Shown: positions 24,946-33,939, numbered from the stretch's first letter. The stretch is 64,000 nt of DNA from Nocardioides agariphilus (GCF_015352445.1 NZ_JADKPO010000010.1:62001-126000); one strand, 5' to 3'. The notes: generated by a model from the letters alone, not told the origin. Translations and numbers: made by a program.

Positions 24946-26081
24946 ACCCGATCCTGCTGGGCTTTCTCGTCGTCTTCGTCCTGTTCGTCATCTTGGTGCT
25001 GGCCAGGACGGTGCGGATCGTCCCGCAGGCGCGCGCGGGTGTCGTGGAGCGCTTCGGCAAGTACAAGGAGACGCTCAACGCCGGCCTCAACATCGTGGTG
25101 CCGTTCGTCGACAAGGTCCGCTACCTCATCGACCTGCGCGAGCAGGTGGTCAGCTTCCCGCCGCAGCCGGTGATCACCGAGGACAACCTGGTGGTCTCGA
25201 TCGACACCGTCATCTACTTCCAGGTGACCGACCCGATCGCAGCGACCTACGAGATCGCCAACTACATCCAGGCCATCGAGCAGCTCACCATGACCACCCT
25301 GCGCAACATCGTGGGTGGCATGGACCTCGAGGAGACGCTGACCAGTCGTGACCAGATCAACTCCGGCCTTCGCGGCGTGCTCGACGAGGCCACCGGGAAG
25401 TGGGGCATCCGCGTCAACCGGGTCGAGCTCAAGGGCATCGACCCGCCGCCGTCGATCAAGGACTCGATGGAGAAGCAGATGCGCGCCGACCGTGAGAAGC
25501 GCGCCGTCATCCTGACCGCCGAGGGCCAGCGGCAGGCCGCGATCCTCACCGCCGAGGGCAACAAGCAGTCCATGATCCTCAACGCCGAGGGCGACCGCGA
25601 GTCGGTGATCCTCCGAGCCCAGGCCAACCGGGAGTCGGCGATCCTGCGGGCCCAAGGCGAGGCGCAGGCCATCACCAACGTGTTCCAGGCGATCCACGAC
25701 GGACAGCCCGACCAGTCACTGCTGGCCTACCAGTACCTCCAGATGCTGCCGAAGATCGCGGAGGGCGACGCCAACAAGGTGTGGGTGATCCCCAGCGAGA
25801 TCACCAAGGCTCTCGAGGGGCTGGGCTCCGCGGTTCACGAGGTCGCCGGCATCCCGCTCAAGTCCGAGGGCGTGCGCCACCGGGTGGCCGACTACGGCTC
25901 CGAAGAGCGGCTCGCCACCGGCGCTGACCGCGAGCTGGCCGGCACCAACAAGGCCGTCGAGGAGGCCATCGCCGAGGCAGAGCACGCCGCGCACCCGGGC
26001 TCGACTCCTGCGCCGGGCGACATCGTCGACAGCGAGTCCCCGGAGCAGCCACCACCGCCGCCGGCGCCGCCTGCCCAGTGA
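24942..26081 (+). CDS. SPFH/stomatin-like membrane protein (QmcA type)
   Basis: A protein of 379 residues. One N-terminal membrane helix (about 3-20) is followed by RIVPQARAGVVERFGKYKET and the SPFH domain (about 25-180; LREQVVSFPPQPVITEDNLV). A long coiled coil (about 170-250) contains repeated ILTAEG/ILRAQ units. The C-terminus is acidic and Pro-rich. These proteins oligomerise into membrane cages or microdomains and act with NfeD, its translationally coupled partner. Length and features are normal. Confidence 0.93.
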   Translation: MNPILLGFLVVFVLFVILVLARTVRIVPQARAGVVERFGKYKETLNAGLNIVVPFVDKVRYLIDLREQVVSFPPQPVITEDNLVVSIDTVIYFQVTDPIAATYEIANYIQAIEQLTMTTLRNIVGGMDLEETLTSRDQINSGLRGVLDEATGKWGIRVNRVELKGIDPPPSIKDSMEKQMRADREKRAVILTAEGQRQAAILTAEGNKQSMILNAEGDRESVILRAQANRESAILRAQGEAQAITNVFQAIHDGQPDQSLLAYQYLQMLPKIAEGDANKVWVIPSEITKALEGLGSAVHEVAGIPLKSEGVRHRVADYGSEERLATGADRELAGTNKAVEEAIAEAEHAAHPGSTPAPGDIVDSESPEQPPPPPAPPAQ

Positions 26082-26130
26082 CGCAGTCCCGAGGCTCGCA
26101 AGCTCGCAGCTCGCCCGGCGAAGGTCGCCA

Positions 26131-26895
26131 GTGACCCCGTTCGAGATCGTGGCGATCCTGCTCGCAGGGGTCGCCGCGGGCGGCATCAACGCCGTCGTCG
26201 GGTCGGGCACGCTGATCACCTTCCCGACGCTGCTGGCCTTCGGCGTACCCCCGGTGACCGCCAACGTGTCCAACACCATCGGCTTGGTGCCCGGCACGTT
26301 GTCGGGCGTCCTGGGATACCGAGCCGAGCTCGCCGGGCAGCGCTCCCGGGTGGTGCGGCTGTCCTCGGCGTCGTTGATCGGTGCGGCCGTCGGCGCCGGG
26401 TTGTTGCTGTGGCTGCCCAGCGAGGCCTTCGACGCCATCGTCCCGGCGCTGGTCGGGCTCGGCGTGCTGCTGGTCATCATCGGGCCGCGGGTCCAGCGCT
26501 GGGTCGCGGCGCGAGCCGAGGACCGCGGCGGGCTGCCCGACCACGGCGCGGCGTGGCTGTGGCCGGCGATCCTGCTGCTGGGCGTGTACGGCGGCTACTT
26601 CGGCGCCGCGCAGGGCGTGCTGCTCGTGGCGGTGCTGGGGATCGGGGTGGTCGACACCCTGCAGCGGCACAACGCCACCAAGAACGCGCTCTCACTGGTG
26701 GTCAACACCGTTGCCGCCGTGGTGTTCATCGCGGTCGCCGATGTCGACTGGGCGGTCGCCGGGCTGATCGCCGTCGGTTCGGTGATCGGTGGTCAGCTCG
26801 GTGCGACCGTGGGGCGACGACTGCCGGCCACCGTCTTGCGGGGTGTCATCGTCGCGGTCGGCCTCACCGCCCTGGTCACCCTGCTCTGGCCCTGA
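26131..26895 (+). CDS. TauE/SafE family sulfite/anion exporter
   Basis: A membrane protein of 254 residues with about eight helices in two repeats. The first repeat begins AGVAAGGINAVVGSGTLITF (about residues 11-30) and PPVTANVSNTIGLVPG (about 41-56). The second begins GGYFGAAQGVLLVAVLG (about 153-169) and NATKNALSLVVNTVAA (about 181-196). The Gly-rich first helix and T-N-x-x-x-L motif are typical. The family exports sulfite, sulfoacetate or other small anions; the substrate is unknown. GTG 26131 has GAAGG eight bases upstream. Confidence 0.88.
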   Translation: MTPFEIVAILLAGVAAGGINAVVGSGTLITFPTLLAFGVPPVTANVSNTIGLVPGTLSGVLGYRAELAGQRSRVVRLSSASLIGAAVGAGLLLWLPSEAFDAIVPALVGLGVLLVIIGPRVQRWVAARAEDRGGLPDHGAAWLWPAILLLGVYGGYFGAAQGVLLVAVLGIGVVDTLQRHNATKNALSLVVNTVAAVVFIAVADVDWAVAGLIAVGSVIGGQLGATVGRRLPATVLRGVIVAVGLTALVTLLWP

Positions 26896-26898
26896 GCG

Positions 26899-27159
26899 TC
26901 ACTCCGCGCCGCGAACGATGTCCTTCAGGTCCGTCAGGGCCTCGATCCGATGCCTCGCCCGGGAGAAGTCCTGCGTCCGGGTGAACTCGTGACGGACGAT
27001 TGCGCAGTCGATGCCCGCCGCCACGGCGGAGGCCAGACCGTACTGCTCCTGGTCCAGGGTCAGACCGATGTCGGCCAGGGCGCGCTGGCCGGCTCTGAAG
27101 TACTAGAGCTCGGTGTCCACGAGCACGCCGTCGTGGTCGAGCAGGACGTAGTGCTTCAC
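26899..27159 (-). pseudogene. HAD-family phosphatase remnant (internal stop and deletion)
   Basis: The GTG at 27159 overlaps the hydrolase stop upstream as GTGA. The frame reads KHYVLLDHDGVLVDTEL, which is HAD motif I (DxDGVLVDTE), then hits TAG at codon 19 (27105-27103). The same frame continues YFRAGQRALADIGLTLDQEQYGLASAVAAGIDCAI and RHEFTRTQDFSRA to a stop at 26899. The tail matches the end of beta-phosphoglucomutase-like HADs (GLAAAVAAGIDCAIV). The whole middle, including motifs II-IV and about 120 residues, is missing. It cannot make a working enzyme. Confidence 0.85.
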
Positions 27160-28124
27160 GGGTGGTCGACGTAGGCATCCAGCCAACGTCCGAGCTCGCT
27201 GTACGCACGCGCGCGGATGGGGGGACGCGAGAGGAAGACGTCGTGCATGGCGCCGTCGATGCCGGTGTAGGTGACATGTCGGCCGAGCGCGGTGGACCAA
27301 CGCCGGATCTGGGCGACGTCGACCACGATGTCGTTGCCGTGCACCTCCTCGCCCAGCGCCCGGACGTCGACAGTGGCGCCCGAGCTCTGCACGAGCACCG
27401 GGCAGTCGATGTCGAGGCCGGCGTGCACCTCGGCGTGGGCGTTGCGAATGGCTCGCAGCCATCCGGCGTACACCGGCCACGACTCGAGGGTCTTGAGCTT
27501 GAGGTCGTAGTCCCACTCACCGGCATGGTCGCGGTGCAGGCTCTCGCCGTAGATCGTCGTGATCTCACGCCGGATCTCGCGCATCGGCTGGCGCCCGCCC
27601 AGCTGCTTGACCAGGACCGTAGCGGCGGTGCGCAGCCAGAGGGAGCCGCGCATGTCGAGCCAGGGGGCGTTGAGCGCGACGCCCGCGAGATGCGGCGCCC
27701 CCTCGTCCGCCCACAGCGCCAGGGTCAGCCCGCCGGTCGAGTGGGCCGTCGCGACCACGTGGTCGTGGGCGTCGCGCTCGGTGATCCGGGCCCAGGCCGC
27801 GTCGAGGTCGTCGAAGTACTCGCGGATGTCGGTGACGAAGTTGGGCGTCTGCCACTCGCGCAGGCTCCTGCCGTAGCGACGCAGGTCGATCGCGTAGAAG
27901 TCGTAGCCGCGAGCCACCCACCAGTCGGCGTACTCCTTGTTGAAGAAGTAGTCGTTGAAGCCATGGACGTAGACGACGGCCTTCGACGTCGCAGATCCGG
28001 CGGCACGGCGCACCAGGGTGGTGACGACCGGACCCTGGTCGTCGTCGGCGAAGGCAATCGTCTCGGCCGTGTACGGCGGCCCGAGGAGCTCGTCGACGGG
28101 TGCGGTCTCGTCTCGACGGCTCAT
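27156..28124 (-). CDS. Alpha/beta hydrolase (serine lipase/aminopeptidase-like)
   Basis: A protein of 322 residues with no signal peptide. The oxyanion strand is VVYVHGFNDYFFNKEYADWW (about residues 49-68), the nucleophile elbow is ATAHSTGGLT (Ser about 126) and the late catalytic His is probably GAMHDVFLS (about 293). It resembles monoacylglycerol lipase/PldB-like hydrolases. It was the upstream partner of the HAD gene, now decayed. The ATG at 28124 follows CAGACT by six bases, a weaker leaderless-type box. Confidence 0.85.
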   Translation of the reverse strand: MSRRDETAPVDELLGPPYTAETIAFADDDQGPVVTTLVRRAAGSATSKAVVYVHGFNDYFFNKEYADWWVARGYDFYAIDLRRYGRSLREWQTPNFVTDIREYFDDLDAAWARITERDAHDHVVATAHSTGGLTLALWADEGAPHLAGVALNAPWLDMRGSLWLRTAATVLVKQLGGRQPMREIRREITTIYGESLHRDHAGEWDYDLKLKTLESWPVYAGWLRAIRNAHAEVHAGLDIDCPVLVQSSGATVDVRALGEEVHGNDIVVDVAQIRRWSTALGRHVTYTGIDGAMHDVFLSRPPIRARAYSELGRWLDAYVDHP

Positions 28125-28154
28125 GTCCCCAGTCTGCCGCCGGGGCGCCACGAT

Positions 28155-28745
28155 TCAGAGCAGGCCTCGCGGCGACCGCTGCATCGGCCGCAGCACGGCT
28201 TCGTCGCGAGGGGTCGCCACCTCGGCGACGACGCTGAATCCGTGCCGCTCGTAGAAGCTGACGTTGCGTCCGTTGGTGGAGGTCAGCGCGCAGGGGAGGC
28301 CGTCACGGTCGGCTGCCGCCAGCTGCGGGGCCAGTGCGGCCGCGCCGAGACCGCGACCAGTCGCGCGGCCGCGGATGCCGACGTACTGCAGCGTCCAGTG
28401 GGGGGCCTCCGGCTCGTAGGTCCGGGAGTCGACGATGGCGGCGAGTGCCAGGTCGGCAACCTCCTCTCCTGCGTGGGAGGCGATGAGCGATCGCCCCCGC
28501 TCGAAGGCGTCCGGCCCGGCCAGGGTGATGTCGGGCGGGATCCACGCGATGGCTACGTCGCCGCCGAGATAGGTGTGACCGCGCTCGAAGCACAGGTCGC
28601 TCACCAAGGTCATCCAACCTGGACCGAAGGCGCGCCAGTCGGCCTCGTCGGGTGCGATCCAGCGGAAGAACGGGTCGCTCCCGAAGGCGTCGACCCAGAT
28701 GTCGACCACGATCGGCAAGTCCCTGCGCAAGGCCTGGCGAAGCAT
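28155..28745 (-). CDS. GNAT family N-acetyltransferase
   Basis: A protein of 196 residues. Motif A of the acetyl-CoA site reads GIRGRATGRGLGAAALAP (about residues 124-141), followed by LPCALTSTNGRNVSFYERHG, the beta-bulge and C-terminal strand typical of GNATs. A Trp-rich segment (WIAPDEADWRAFGPGWM) precedes it. The substrate is unknown. CACAAT lies six bases before the ATG. It follows the PuuD-like gene on the same strand, with a small hairpin between. Confidence 0.85.
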   Translation of the reverse strand: MLRQALRRDLPIVVDIWVDAFGSDPFFRWIAPDEADWRAFGPGWMTLVSDLCFERGHTYLGGDVAIAWIPPDITLAGPDAFERGRSLIASHAGEEVADLALAAIVDSRTYEPEAPHWTLQYVGIRGRATGRGLGAAALAPQLAAADRDGLPCALTSTNGRNVSFYERHGFSVVAEVATPRDEAVLRPMQRSPRGLL

Positions 28746-28807
28746 GCCGACATTGTGTCGCTCGCTCGTGCCGATGAACCGAGCGCCGGCTGGGTCGTGT
28801 GCCTGAG

Positions 28808-28825
28808 GGAGCGCTAGAGCGCTCC
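28808..28825 (-). terminator. Hairpin at the end of the puuD-like gene
   Basis: GGAGCGCT and AGCGCTCC form a perfect 8-bp stem around AG and include the stop codon of the PuuD-like gene. No U-run follows on the minus strand, so termination is only possible. Confidence 0.3.
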
Positions 28826-29569
28826 TTGGGGCACACGACCCGAGGAAGCGGCGTCCACCAACGCGCTGAACAAGGCGATGTCGCGACCCATCTCCGGGTG
28901 CCACTGGACGCCCATGTAGAACCGGTCGCCCGGCGCCTCCATGGCCTCCACGATCTCGTCGGGTGACCACGCCGTGGCCCGGAACCCGGGGTGGGAGCGC
29001 ACCGACTGGTGGTGGTGGCACAGTGCCTCCACCGACTCGCCCTCGGCGTCGCGCACGCGCGATCCCTCGAGCGTGCGGACCTTCAGCCGCCCGAACACGT
29101 CGGCGCCGGGGGAGTGCTCCTCGTGACCGACGACGTCGGGGGTGTGCTGGTCGAGCGCTCCGCCGGCTGCCACGGCCATCAGCTGCATGCCCCGGCACAC
29201 GCCCAGCACGGGAAGCTGGATCTCGTCGGCGGCCGACAGCAGGGCGAGCTCCCACGCGTCGCGGTCCTCGCGCCACGCCGTCGTGCGCTCGTGCGGCTCG
29301 TCGCCGTACCTCAAGGGGTCCACGTCGGCACCGCCCGAGATGACCAGGCCGTCGAGCCGCGAGACGACGGCGCGAGCCGACGCCAACGAACCGGACGCGG
29401 GCGGGAGCAGGACGGGAACACCGCCTGCGGCGACGATCGCATCGGCGTACTCGGCGTGCAGCACGTCGGCGCGCTGGCGCCACACGCCCCAGGCGGCCTC
29501 CTCGCGATAGGTGCTCAGCCCGATGACGGGGCGGGTGCCCGGGGCGCCGGGGTCAGAGTGGAGTGACAT
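28814..29569 (-). CDS. Gamma-glutamyl-amine hydrolase (PuuD-like, class I glutamine amidotransferase fold)
   Basis: A protein of 251 residues. The nucleophile elbow is GVCRGMQLMAVAAGG (Cys about 123), preceded by GLVISGGADVDPLRYGDEP, and the His-Glu pair is VQWHPEM (about 219-225). PuuD releases the free acid from gamma-glutamyl-GABA; here it should remove the glutamyl group at the end of the amine pathway encoded upstream. It is the last gene of the FadR-GS-ALDH-SDR-PuuD unit and starts 17 bases inside the SDR gene, so translation is coupled. Confidence 0.9.
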   Translation of the reverse strand: MSLHSDPGAPGTRPVIGLSTYREEAAWGVWRQRADVLHAEYADAIVAAGGVPVLLPPASGSLASARAVVSRLDGLVISGGADVDPLRYGDEPHERTTAWREDRDAWELALLSAADEIQLPVLGVCRGMQLMAVAAGGALDQHTPDVVGHEEHSPGADVFGRLKVRTLEGSRVRDAEGESVEALCHHHQSVRSHPGFRATAWSPDEIVEAMEAPGDRFYMGVQWHPEMGRDIALFSALVDAASSGRVPQGAL

Positions 29570-30332
29570 AGGCCCCGGAGATCCCACCGTCGACGAGGAA
29601 GGTGCTGGCCGTCATGAACGACGACTCGTCGGAGGCCAGGAACAGCACGGCGTTCGCCATCTCCTCCGGCTCGCCGAAGCGCCCCATCGGGACGTGCACG
29701 AGCCGTCGCGCCGCGCGCTCCGCGTCCTTGGCGAACAGCTCCTTGAGCAGGGGAGTGTTCACGGGTCCGGGGCAGAGCGCGTTGACCCTGATGCCTTCGC
29801 GCGCGAACTGCACGCCGAGCTCGCGCGTCATCGACAAGACGCCGCCCTTGGAGGCGGAGTAGGAGATCTGGGAGGTGGCCGCGCCCATCACTGCCACGAA
29901 GGAAGCGGTGTTGATGATCGAGCCGGACTTCTGCTCGAGCATGTAGGGCAGGGCCGCCTTGCAGCACAGGTAGACGCTGGTGAGGTTGACGCGCTGCACG
30001 AGGTCCCACGCGTCGAGGTCGGTGTCGAGGATGGAGTCGTCCTGCGGCGGGCTGATGCCGGCGTTGTTGAAGGCGATGTCGACCGAGCCATAGGTGTCCT
30101 TGGCCGTCTTGAACAGCGCGTCGACCTGGTCCTTGTCGGTGACGTCGACCTGCACGAAGGTCGCCACGTCCGGCCCGCCGAGCTCGTCGACGACCTCGGC
30201 GCCCCGGTCGGTGTTGATGTCGCCGATGACGACCTTCGCGCCCTCCTCGACGAAGCGGCGTGAGGTCGCCAGCCCGATCCCGGAGCAGCCTCCGGTGACG
30301 ACGGCAACCTTGCCCTCGATACGTCCTGCCAT
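29553..30332 (-). CDS. SDR family oxidoreductase of the amine island
   Basis: A classical SDR of 259 residues. It has the cofactor loop TGGCSGIGLATS (about residues 13-24), DVTDKDQ, NNAGISPP (about 89-96), the catalytic Ser in NTASFVAVMG and SYSASKGG (Tyr and Lys, about 156-163), and PGPVNTPLL. It would oxidise or reduce an alcohol/carbonyl intermediate of the pathway with NAD(H). AGAGGA lies six bases before the ATG. A REP-like sequence lies between it and the aldehyde dehydrogenase upstream. Confidence 0.92.
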   Translation of the reverse strand: MAGRIEGKVAVVTGGCSGIGLATSRRFVEEGAKVVIGDINTDRGAEVVDELGGPDVATFVQVDVTDKDQVDALFKTAKDTYGSVDIAFNNAGISPPQDDSILDTDLDAWDLVQRVNLTSVYLCCKAALPYMLEQKSGSIINTASFVAVMGAATSQISYSASKGGVLSMTRELGVQFAREGIRVNALCPGPVNTPLLKELFAKDAERAARRLVHVPMGRFGEPEEMANAVLFLASDESSFMTASTFLVDGGISGAYVTPL

Positions 30333-30353
30333 CTGTTCCTCTTTCAGTTCCTG

Positions 30354-30372
30354 GGTCTCGACAAGCTCGACC
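30354..30372. repeat. REP-like motif, copy 1
   Basis: GGTCTCGACAAGCTCGACC in the 45-bp gap between the aldehyde dehydrogenase and SDR genes. It matches 18 of 19 bases in reverse complement to 36538-36556 and contains the near-palindrome TCGACAAGCTCGA. Confidence 0.5.
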
Positions 30373-30377
30373 GACGG

Positions 30378-31730
30378 TCAGTCATCGCTGAAGAAGACGT
30401 TCTTCTCCTCGGTGAAGGCGTTGGGGGCGTCGGGGCCGAGCTCGCGTCCGAGGCCCGACTGCTTGAACCCGCCGAACGGCGTCCAGTAGCGGACGCTCGA
30501 GTGGGAGTTCACGCTGAGGTTGCCGGACTCGATCGCCCGCGAGACGCGCAGGGCCCGCCCGAGGTCGCGGGTGTAGATCGAGCCGGACAGCCCGTACTCG
30601 GTGTCGTTGGCCAGCGCGACCGCCTGCTCCTCGTCGTCGAAGGCCATCACGGCCACGACTGGCCCGAAGACCTCCTCGCGCCAGACCGGCTCGTCGGTGG
30701 CCTTCGACTCGACCACCGTCGGCGGCAGCCAGAACCCGTCGCCCCCGGGCGAGGTGCCCTGGAAGGCGATCGTCGCGCCGTCGATGTAGCCCTGCACGGC
30801 GTCGCGCTGCCGGGCCGAGACCATCGGTCCCATCTCGCTCTCGTCGAGCGAGGGGTCGACGACCTTCATCTGCTGGACGGCCGTCTCCAGACGGCCGACG
30901 AACTCGTCGTACGCCGAACGCTCGACCAGGATCCGCGAGCGGGCGCAGCAGTCCTGACCGGCGTTGTCGAACACGGCGTACGGCGCCGTGGCAGCCGCCT
31001 TGGCGATGTCGGCGTCGGCGAAGACGACGTTGGCGCTCTTGCCGCCGAGCTCGAGCGTCACCCGCTTCACCTGGTCGGCACAGCCGGCCATGATCTGCTT
31101 GCCGACCTCGGTCGAGCCGGTGAAGCACACCTTGCGCACGAGCGGGTGGCTCACGAAGCGCTGGCCCACGACGGAGCCCTGGCCGGGCAGCACGGTGAAG
31201 ACGCCCTGGGGGATCCCGGCCTCGATCGCGAGCTCAGCGATCCGCATGGCGGTGAGCGGCGTGATCTCGGCTGGCTTGAGCACGACCGTGTTGCCGGCGG
31301 CCAGCGCGGGTGCGAAACCCCAGCCGGCGATGGGCATCGGGAAGTTCCAGGGCACGATGATCCCCACGACACCCAGCGGCTCGCGGAACGTCACGTCGAC
31401 GCCGCCGGCGACCGGGATCTGTCGGCCGAACAGCCGCTCGGGTGCGGCCGAGTAGTAGTTGAGGCAGTCGCGGACGTTGCCGGCCTCCCAGCGGGCGTTG
31501 CCGATGGTGTGGCCGGAGTTCTCGACCTCGAGCCTGGCCAGCTCCTCGTTGTGGGCGTCGACGATCGCGGCGAACGAGCGGAGCAGCCGCGCACGCTCGC
31601 CCGGCGCGAGCGCTCGCCAGGAGACGAACGCCTCCTGGGCCCGCTCGATGGCTGTGTCGGTGTCGTCGAGAGACGCGGACGGGACCTCCCGCAGTGCGGC
31701 TCCGGTCGTCGGGTTGATCAGTGTCGTCAT
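30378..31730 (-). CDS. Aldehyde dehydrogenase (PuuC/GabD-like)
   Basis: A protein of 450 residues. Landmarks are VPWNFPMPIAGWGFAPALAA (about 129-148), KPAEITPLTAM, FTGSTEVG (about 206-213), catalytic-base Glu in VTLELGGKSANVVF (about 223), and the nucleophile in AGQDCCARSRI (about 257). It oxidises an aldehyde to an acid with NAD(P). In the pathway it would act on the gamma-glutamylamino-aldehyde before PuuD. It starts one base after the glutamine-synthetase-like stop. Confidence 0.94.
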   Translation of the reverse strand: MTTLINPTTGAALREVPSASLDDTDTAIERAQEAFVSWRALAPGERARLLRSFAAIVDAHNEELARLEVENSGHTIGNARWEAGNVRDCLNYYSAAPERLFGRQIPVAGGVDVTFREPLGVVGIIVPWNFPMPIAGWGFAPALAAGNTVVLKPAEITPLTAMRIAELAIEAGIPQGVFTVLPGQGSVVGQRFVSHPLVRKVCFTGSTEVGKQIMAGCADQVKRVTLELGGKSANVVFADADIAKAAATAPYAVFDNAGQDCCARSRILVERSAYDEFVGRLETAVQQMKVVDPSLDESEMGPMVSARQRDAVQGYIDGATIAFQGTSPGGDGFWLPPTVVESKATDEPVWREEVFGPVVAVMAFDDEEQAVALANDTEYGLSGSIYTRDLGRALRVSRAIESGNLSVNSHSSVRYWTPFGGFKQSGLGRELGPDAPNAFTEEKNVFFSDD

Positions 31731-31731
31731 G

Positions 31732-33093
31732 TCACATCCGCTCGAAGGTGCGGGCCAGCTCCCAGTCCGTCACGTGCGCGTCGAAGGCCGCGAGCTCGAC
31801 GTCGGCCATGTTGACGTAGTGGTCGACGACCTCGTCGCCGAACGCCGAACGGGCGACATCGGACGCCGCGAACCGGTCGCGAGCGTGGCGCAGGGTGTGC
31901 GGGACGTGCGGCTTGTCGGACTCGTAGGCGTTGCCGACGAGAGCGTCCTCGAGTGGCAGCTCGTTCTCGATGCCGTGCAGTCCGCCCGCGAGCATCGCGG
32001 CAAGTGCGAGGTAGGGGTTGACGTCTCCGCCGGGCAGCCGGTTCTCCATCCGGGCACTCTTGCCGTGGCCGACGAGCCGGACCGCGCAACTGCGGTTGTC
32101 CAGACCCCACGCCACGGCGGTGGGGGCGAAGGAGCCGGCGGCGAAGCGCTTGTAAGAGTTGATGTTGGGCGCGTAGAGGAGCGTGAAGTCCTCCAAGGTC
32201 GCGAGCACGCCGGCGATGAACTGGTCGTAGAGCGGGGTGCGCTTGCCGTCTTCCCAGAAGACCACGTCGCCGTTCTCGCCGCGCAGGGAGAGGTGGATGT
32301 GGCAGGAGTTGCCCTCACGCTGGTTGTACTTGGCCATGAAGGTGATCGACTGCCCGCGTTGGGCGGCTATCTCCTTGGCGGCGGTCTTGTAGACGCTGTG
32401 GTTGTCGGCGGTCGTCAGGGCGTCGGCGTAGAGGAAGCCGATCTCGTGCTGGCCGAGGTTGCACTCACCCTTGGCGCCCTCGACATCCAGCCCGGCGGCG
32501 TACATGTGGTTGCGGATGTCGCGCAGCAGTGGCTCGACGCGACTGGTGCCGAGGATGGAGTAGTCGATGTTGTACTGGTTGGCGGGCGTGAGGTCGCGCC
32601 AGCCGAGGTCGTGCGCCTCCTCGTAGGAGGTGTCGAAGGCGATGAACTCCAGCTCCGTACCGGCGAGCGCGACCAGGCCTCTGCCGGCGACGCGCTCGAG
32701 CTGGTGCTTGAGCACCGTGCGCGGGGACTGGAGCACCGGGGCGTGGTCGAGCCACACCAGGTCGCACTGCACCATGGCGGTCTTCGGGTGGTGGGTCAGC
32801 TGCCGCAGGGTCGCCCAGTCCGGCACGAACTCGAAGTCGCCGTACCCGCGCTCCCACGACGAGATGGCGTAGCCGCCGACGGTGTTCATGTCGATGTCGA
32901 CGGCCAGCAGGTAGTTGCAGCCCTCGGTGCCGCTTTCGAGCGCGACGTCGAGGAAGTAGCGGCCGTGCAACCTCTTGCCCTGCAGTCGCCCCTGCATGTC
33001 GGTGAAGGCCATGATCACGGTGTCGATGTCGTCTTCGTCGATCATCCGGCGGAGTCGCTCGAGCGTCAGGAAGCGGTCGTTGGGTGGGGTCAT
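31732..33093 (-). CDS. Glutamine synthetase family protein (gamma-glutamyl-amine synthetase, PuuA/GlnA3-like)
   Basis: A protein of 453 residues with the glutamine synthetase fold. The N-terminal beta-grasp starts LERLRRMIDEDDIDTVIMAF. The metal/ATP region has GTELEFIAFD (about 143-152), NQREGNSCHIHLSLRGENG (about 251-269), NSYKRFAAGSFAP (about 310) and ENRLPGGDVNPYLALA (about 343-358). It differs from housekeeping GlnA and groups by eye with PuuA, GlnA3 and GlnA4, which ligate glutamate to polyamines or ethanolamine. The aldehyde dehydrogenase and PuuD downstream support this. GGAGAGAG precedes the ATG. Confidence 0.9.
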   Translation of the reverse strand: MTPPNDRFLTLERLRRMIDEDDIDTVIMAFTDMQGRLQGKRLHGRYFLDVALESGTEGCNYLLAVDIDMNTVGGYAISSWERGYGDFEFVPDWATLRQLTHHPKTAMVQCDLVWLDHAPVLQSPRTVLKHQLERVAGRGLVALAGTELEFIAFDTSYEEAHDLGWRDLTPANQYNIDYSILGTSRVEPLLRDIRNHMYAAGLDVEGAKGECNLGQHEIGFLYADALTTADNHSVYKTAAKEIAAQRGQSITFMAKYNQREGNSCHIHLSLRGENGDVVFWEDGKRTPLYDQFIAGVLATLEDFTLLYAPNINSYKRFAAGSFAPTAVAWGLDNRSCAVRLVGHGKSARMENRLPGGDVNPYLALAAMLAGGLHGIENELPLEDALVGNAYESDKPHVPHTLRHARDRFAASDVARSAFGDEVVDHYVNMADVELAAFDAHVTDWELARTFERM

Positions 33094-33100
33094 CTCTCTC

Positions 33101-33853
33101 CTAGCCCAGCAGGCCGCGCAACAGCGCGGCGGTGTCGTCGCAGTGCTCCTCCATGACCGCGCGAGCACGGTCGTGGTTCCCCCTCCTGATCGCCCGCACG
33201 AGCGAGGCGTGCTGTCGGTCGGAGTGGTGGATGTTGGCCTCCAGCACCGGGATCGCCAGCAGCATCTCGTGCAGCGTCGCCTGGACACTGGTGACGGCCT
33301 CGACCATCCGATGAGAGCCGGTGAGGGCGGCGATCGTGAGGTGGAAGCGGGAGTCGGCCTGCCGGTGTTCCGCGGGCCGTCGGGCGCGTGCCACGTCCTC
33401 GTGTGCCTCGTCCAGCTGGGCAAGCGCGCCCTCGTCGAGCGTGGCCCGGGCAGCCAGGCTCGCTGCTCCCGGCTCGACGATGCGACGGAACACCAGGGAG
33501 TCCAGCCAGTCCTGGCGCTTGCCCTCGGTGATGCGGGCGGCGGCGCGGGCAGACGGCGTGCGCGGCTTCAACGTGACGACCGTGCCCCCGCCGCGACCAC
33601 GCCGCGTCTCGACGAGGCCGGCCTCCCGCAGCGCGGCCATCGCCTCGCGCAAGGTCGAGCGGGACACCTTGAGCCGCTCGGAGAGCTCGCGCTCGCTGGG
33701 CAGGGTGCTTCCCAAGGGGTAGACGCCGAGGCGGATCGTCGCGGCCAGCTGCTCGACGCAGGCCTCGAACGCGTGATAGCCGCGAGCCGGACGCAAGACG
33801 GCCTCGGTGAGGTCGTGACCGGTCGTGGGACCGGCCCCCGGCGAGGGCAGCAC
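33101..33853 (-). CDS. FadR/GntR family transcriptional regulator
   Basis: A protein of 250 residues. The winged helix (about 25-95) reads YPLGSTLPSERELSERLKVS and RSTLREAMAALREAGLVETR, with GRGGGTVV as the wing. The FCD effector domain (about 120-240) has RRIVEPGAASLAA, DSRFHLTIAALTGSH (metal-site His) and HSDRQHASLVRAIRRGN. It begins the minus-strand operon 7 bases before the synthetase and faces the permease, so it is the natural regulator of both arms. GTG 33853 follows CAGACT by six bases. Confidence 0.93.
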   Translation of the reverse strand: MLPSPGAGPTTGHDLTEAVLRPARGYHAFEACVEQLAATIRLGVYPLGSTLPSERELSERLKVSRSTLREAMAALREAGLVETRRGRGGGTVVTLKPRTPSARAAARITEGKRQDWLDSLVFRRIVEPGAASLAARATLDEGALAQLDEAHEDVARARRPAEHRQADSRFHLTIAALTGSHRMVEAVTSVQATLHEMLLAIPVLEANIHHSDRQHASLVRAIRRGNHDRARAVMEEHCDDTAALLRGLLG

Positions 33854-33902
33854 GGGGCGAGTCTGGCACTACGCCGAAGCATGCGACAGTGGGTAAAGGT
33901 CT

Positions 33903-33918
33903 GAGTTCATACCAATTC
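33903..33918. promoter_or_regulatory. Candidate FadR-type operator
   Basis: GAGTTCATACCAATTC is an imperfect palindrome (GARTT-N6-AAYTC) in the 163-bp divergent spacer between the regulator and the permease. GntR-family sites often have this size, but only one copy is seen. Confidence 0.3.
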
Positions 33919-33939
33919 GCCGGAACTTGCCCGGGGATC

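Noticed and set aside
27103-27105. In-frame TAG in the HAD gene as recoding or sequencing error
   Set aside because: The central ~120 residues of the domain are also missing, so reading through the stop would still not give a working phosphatase.
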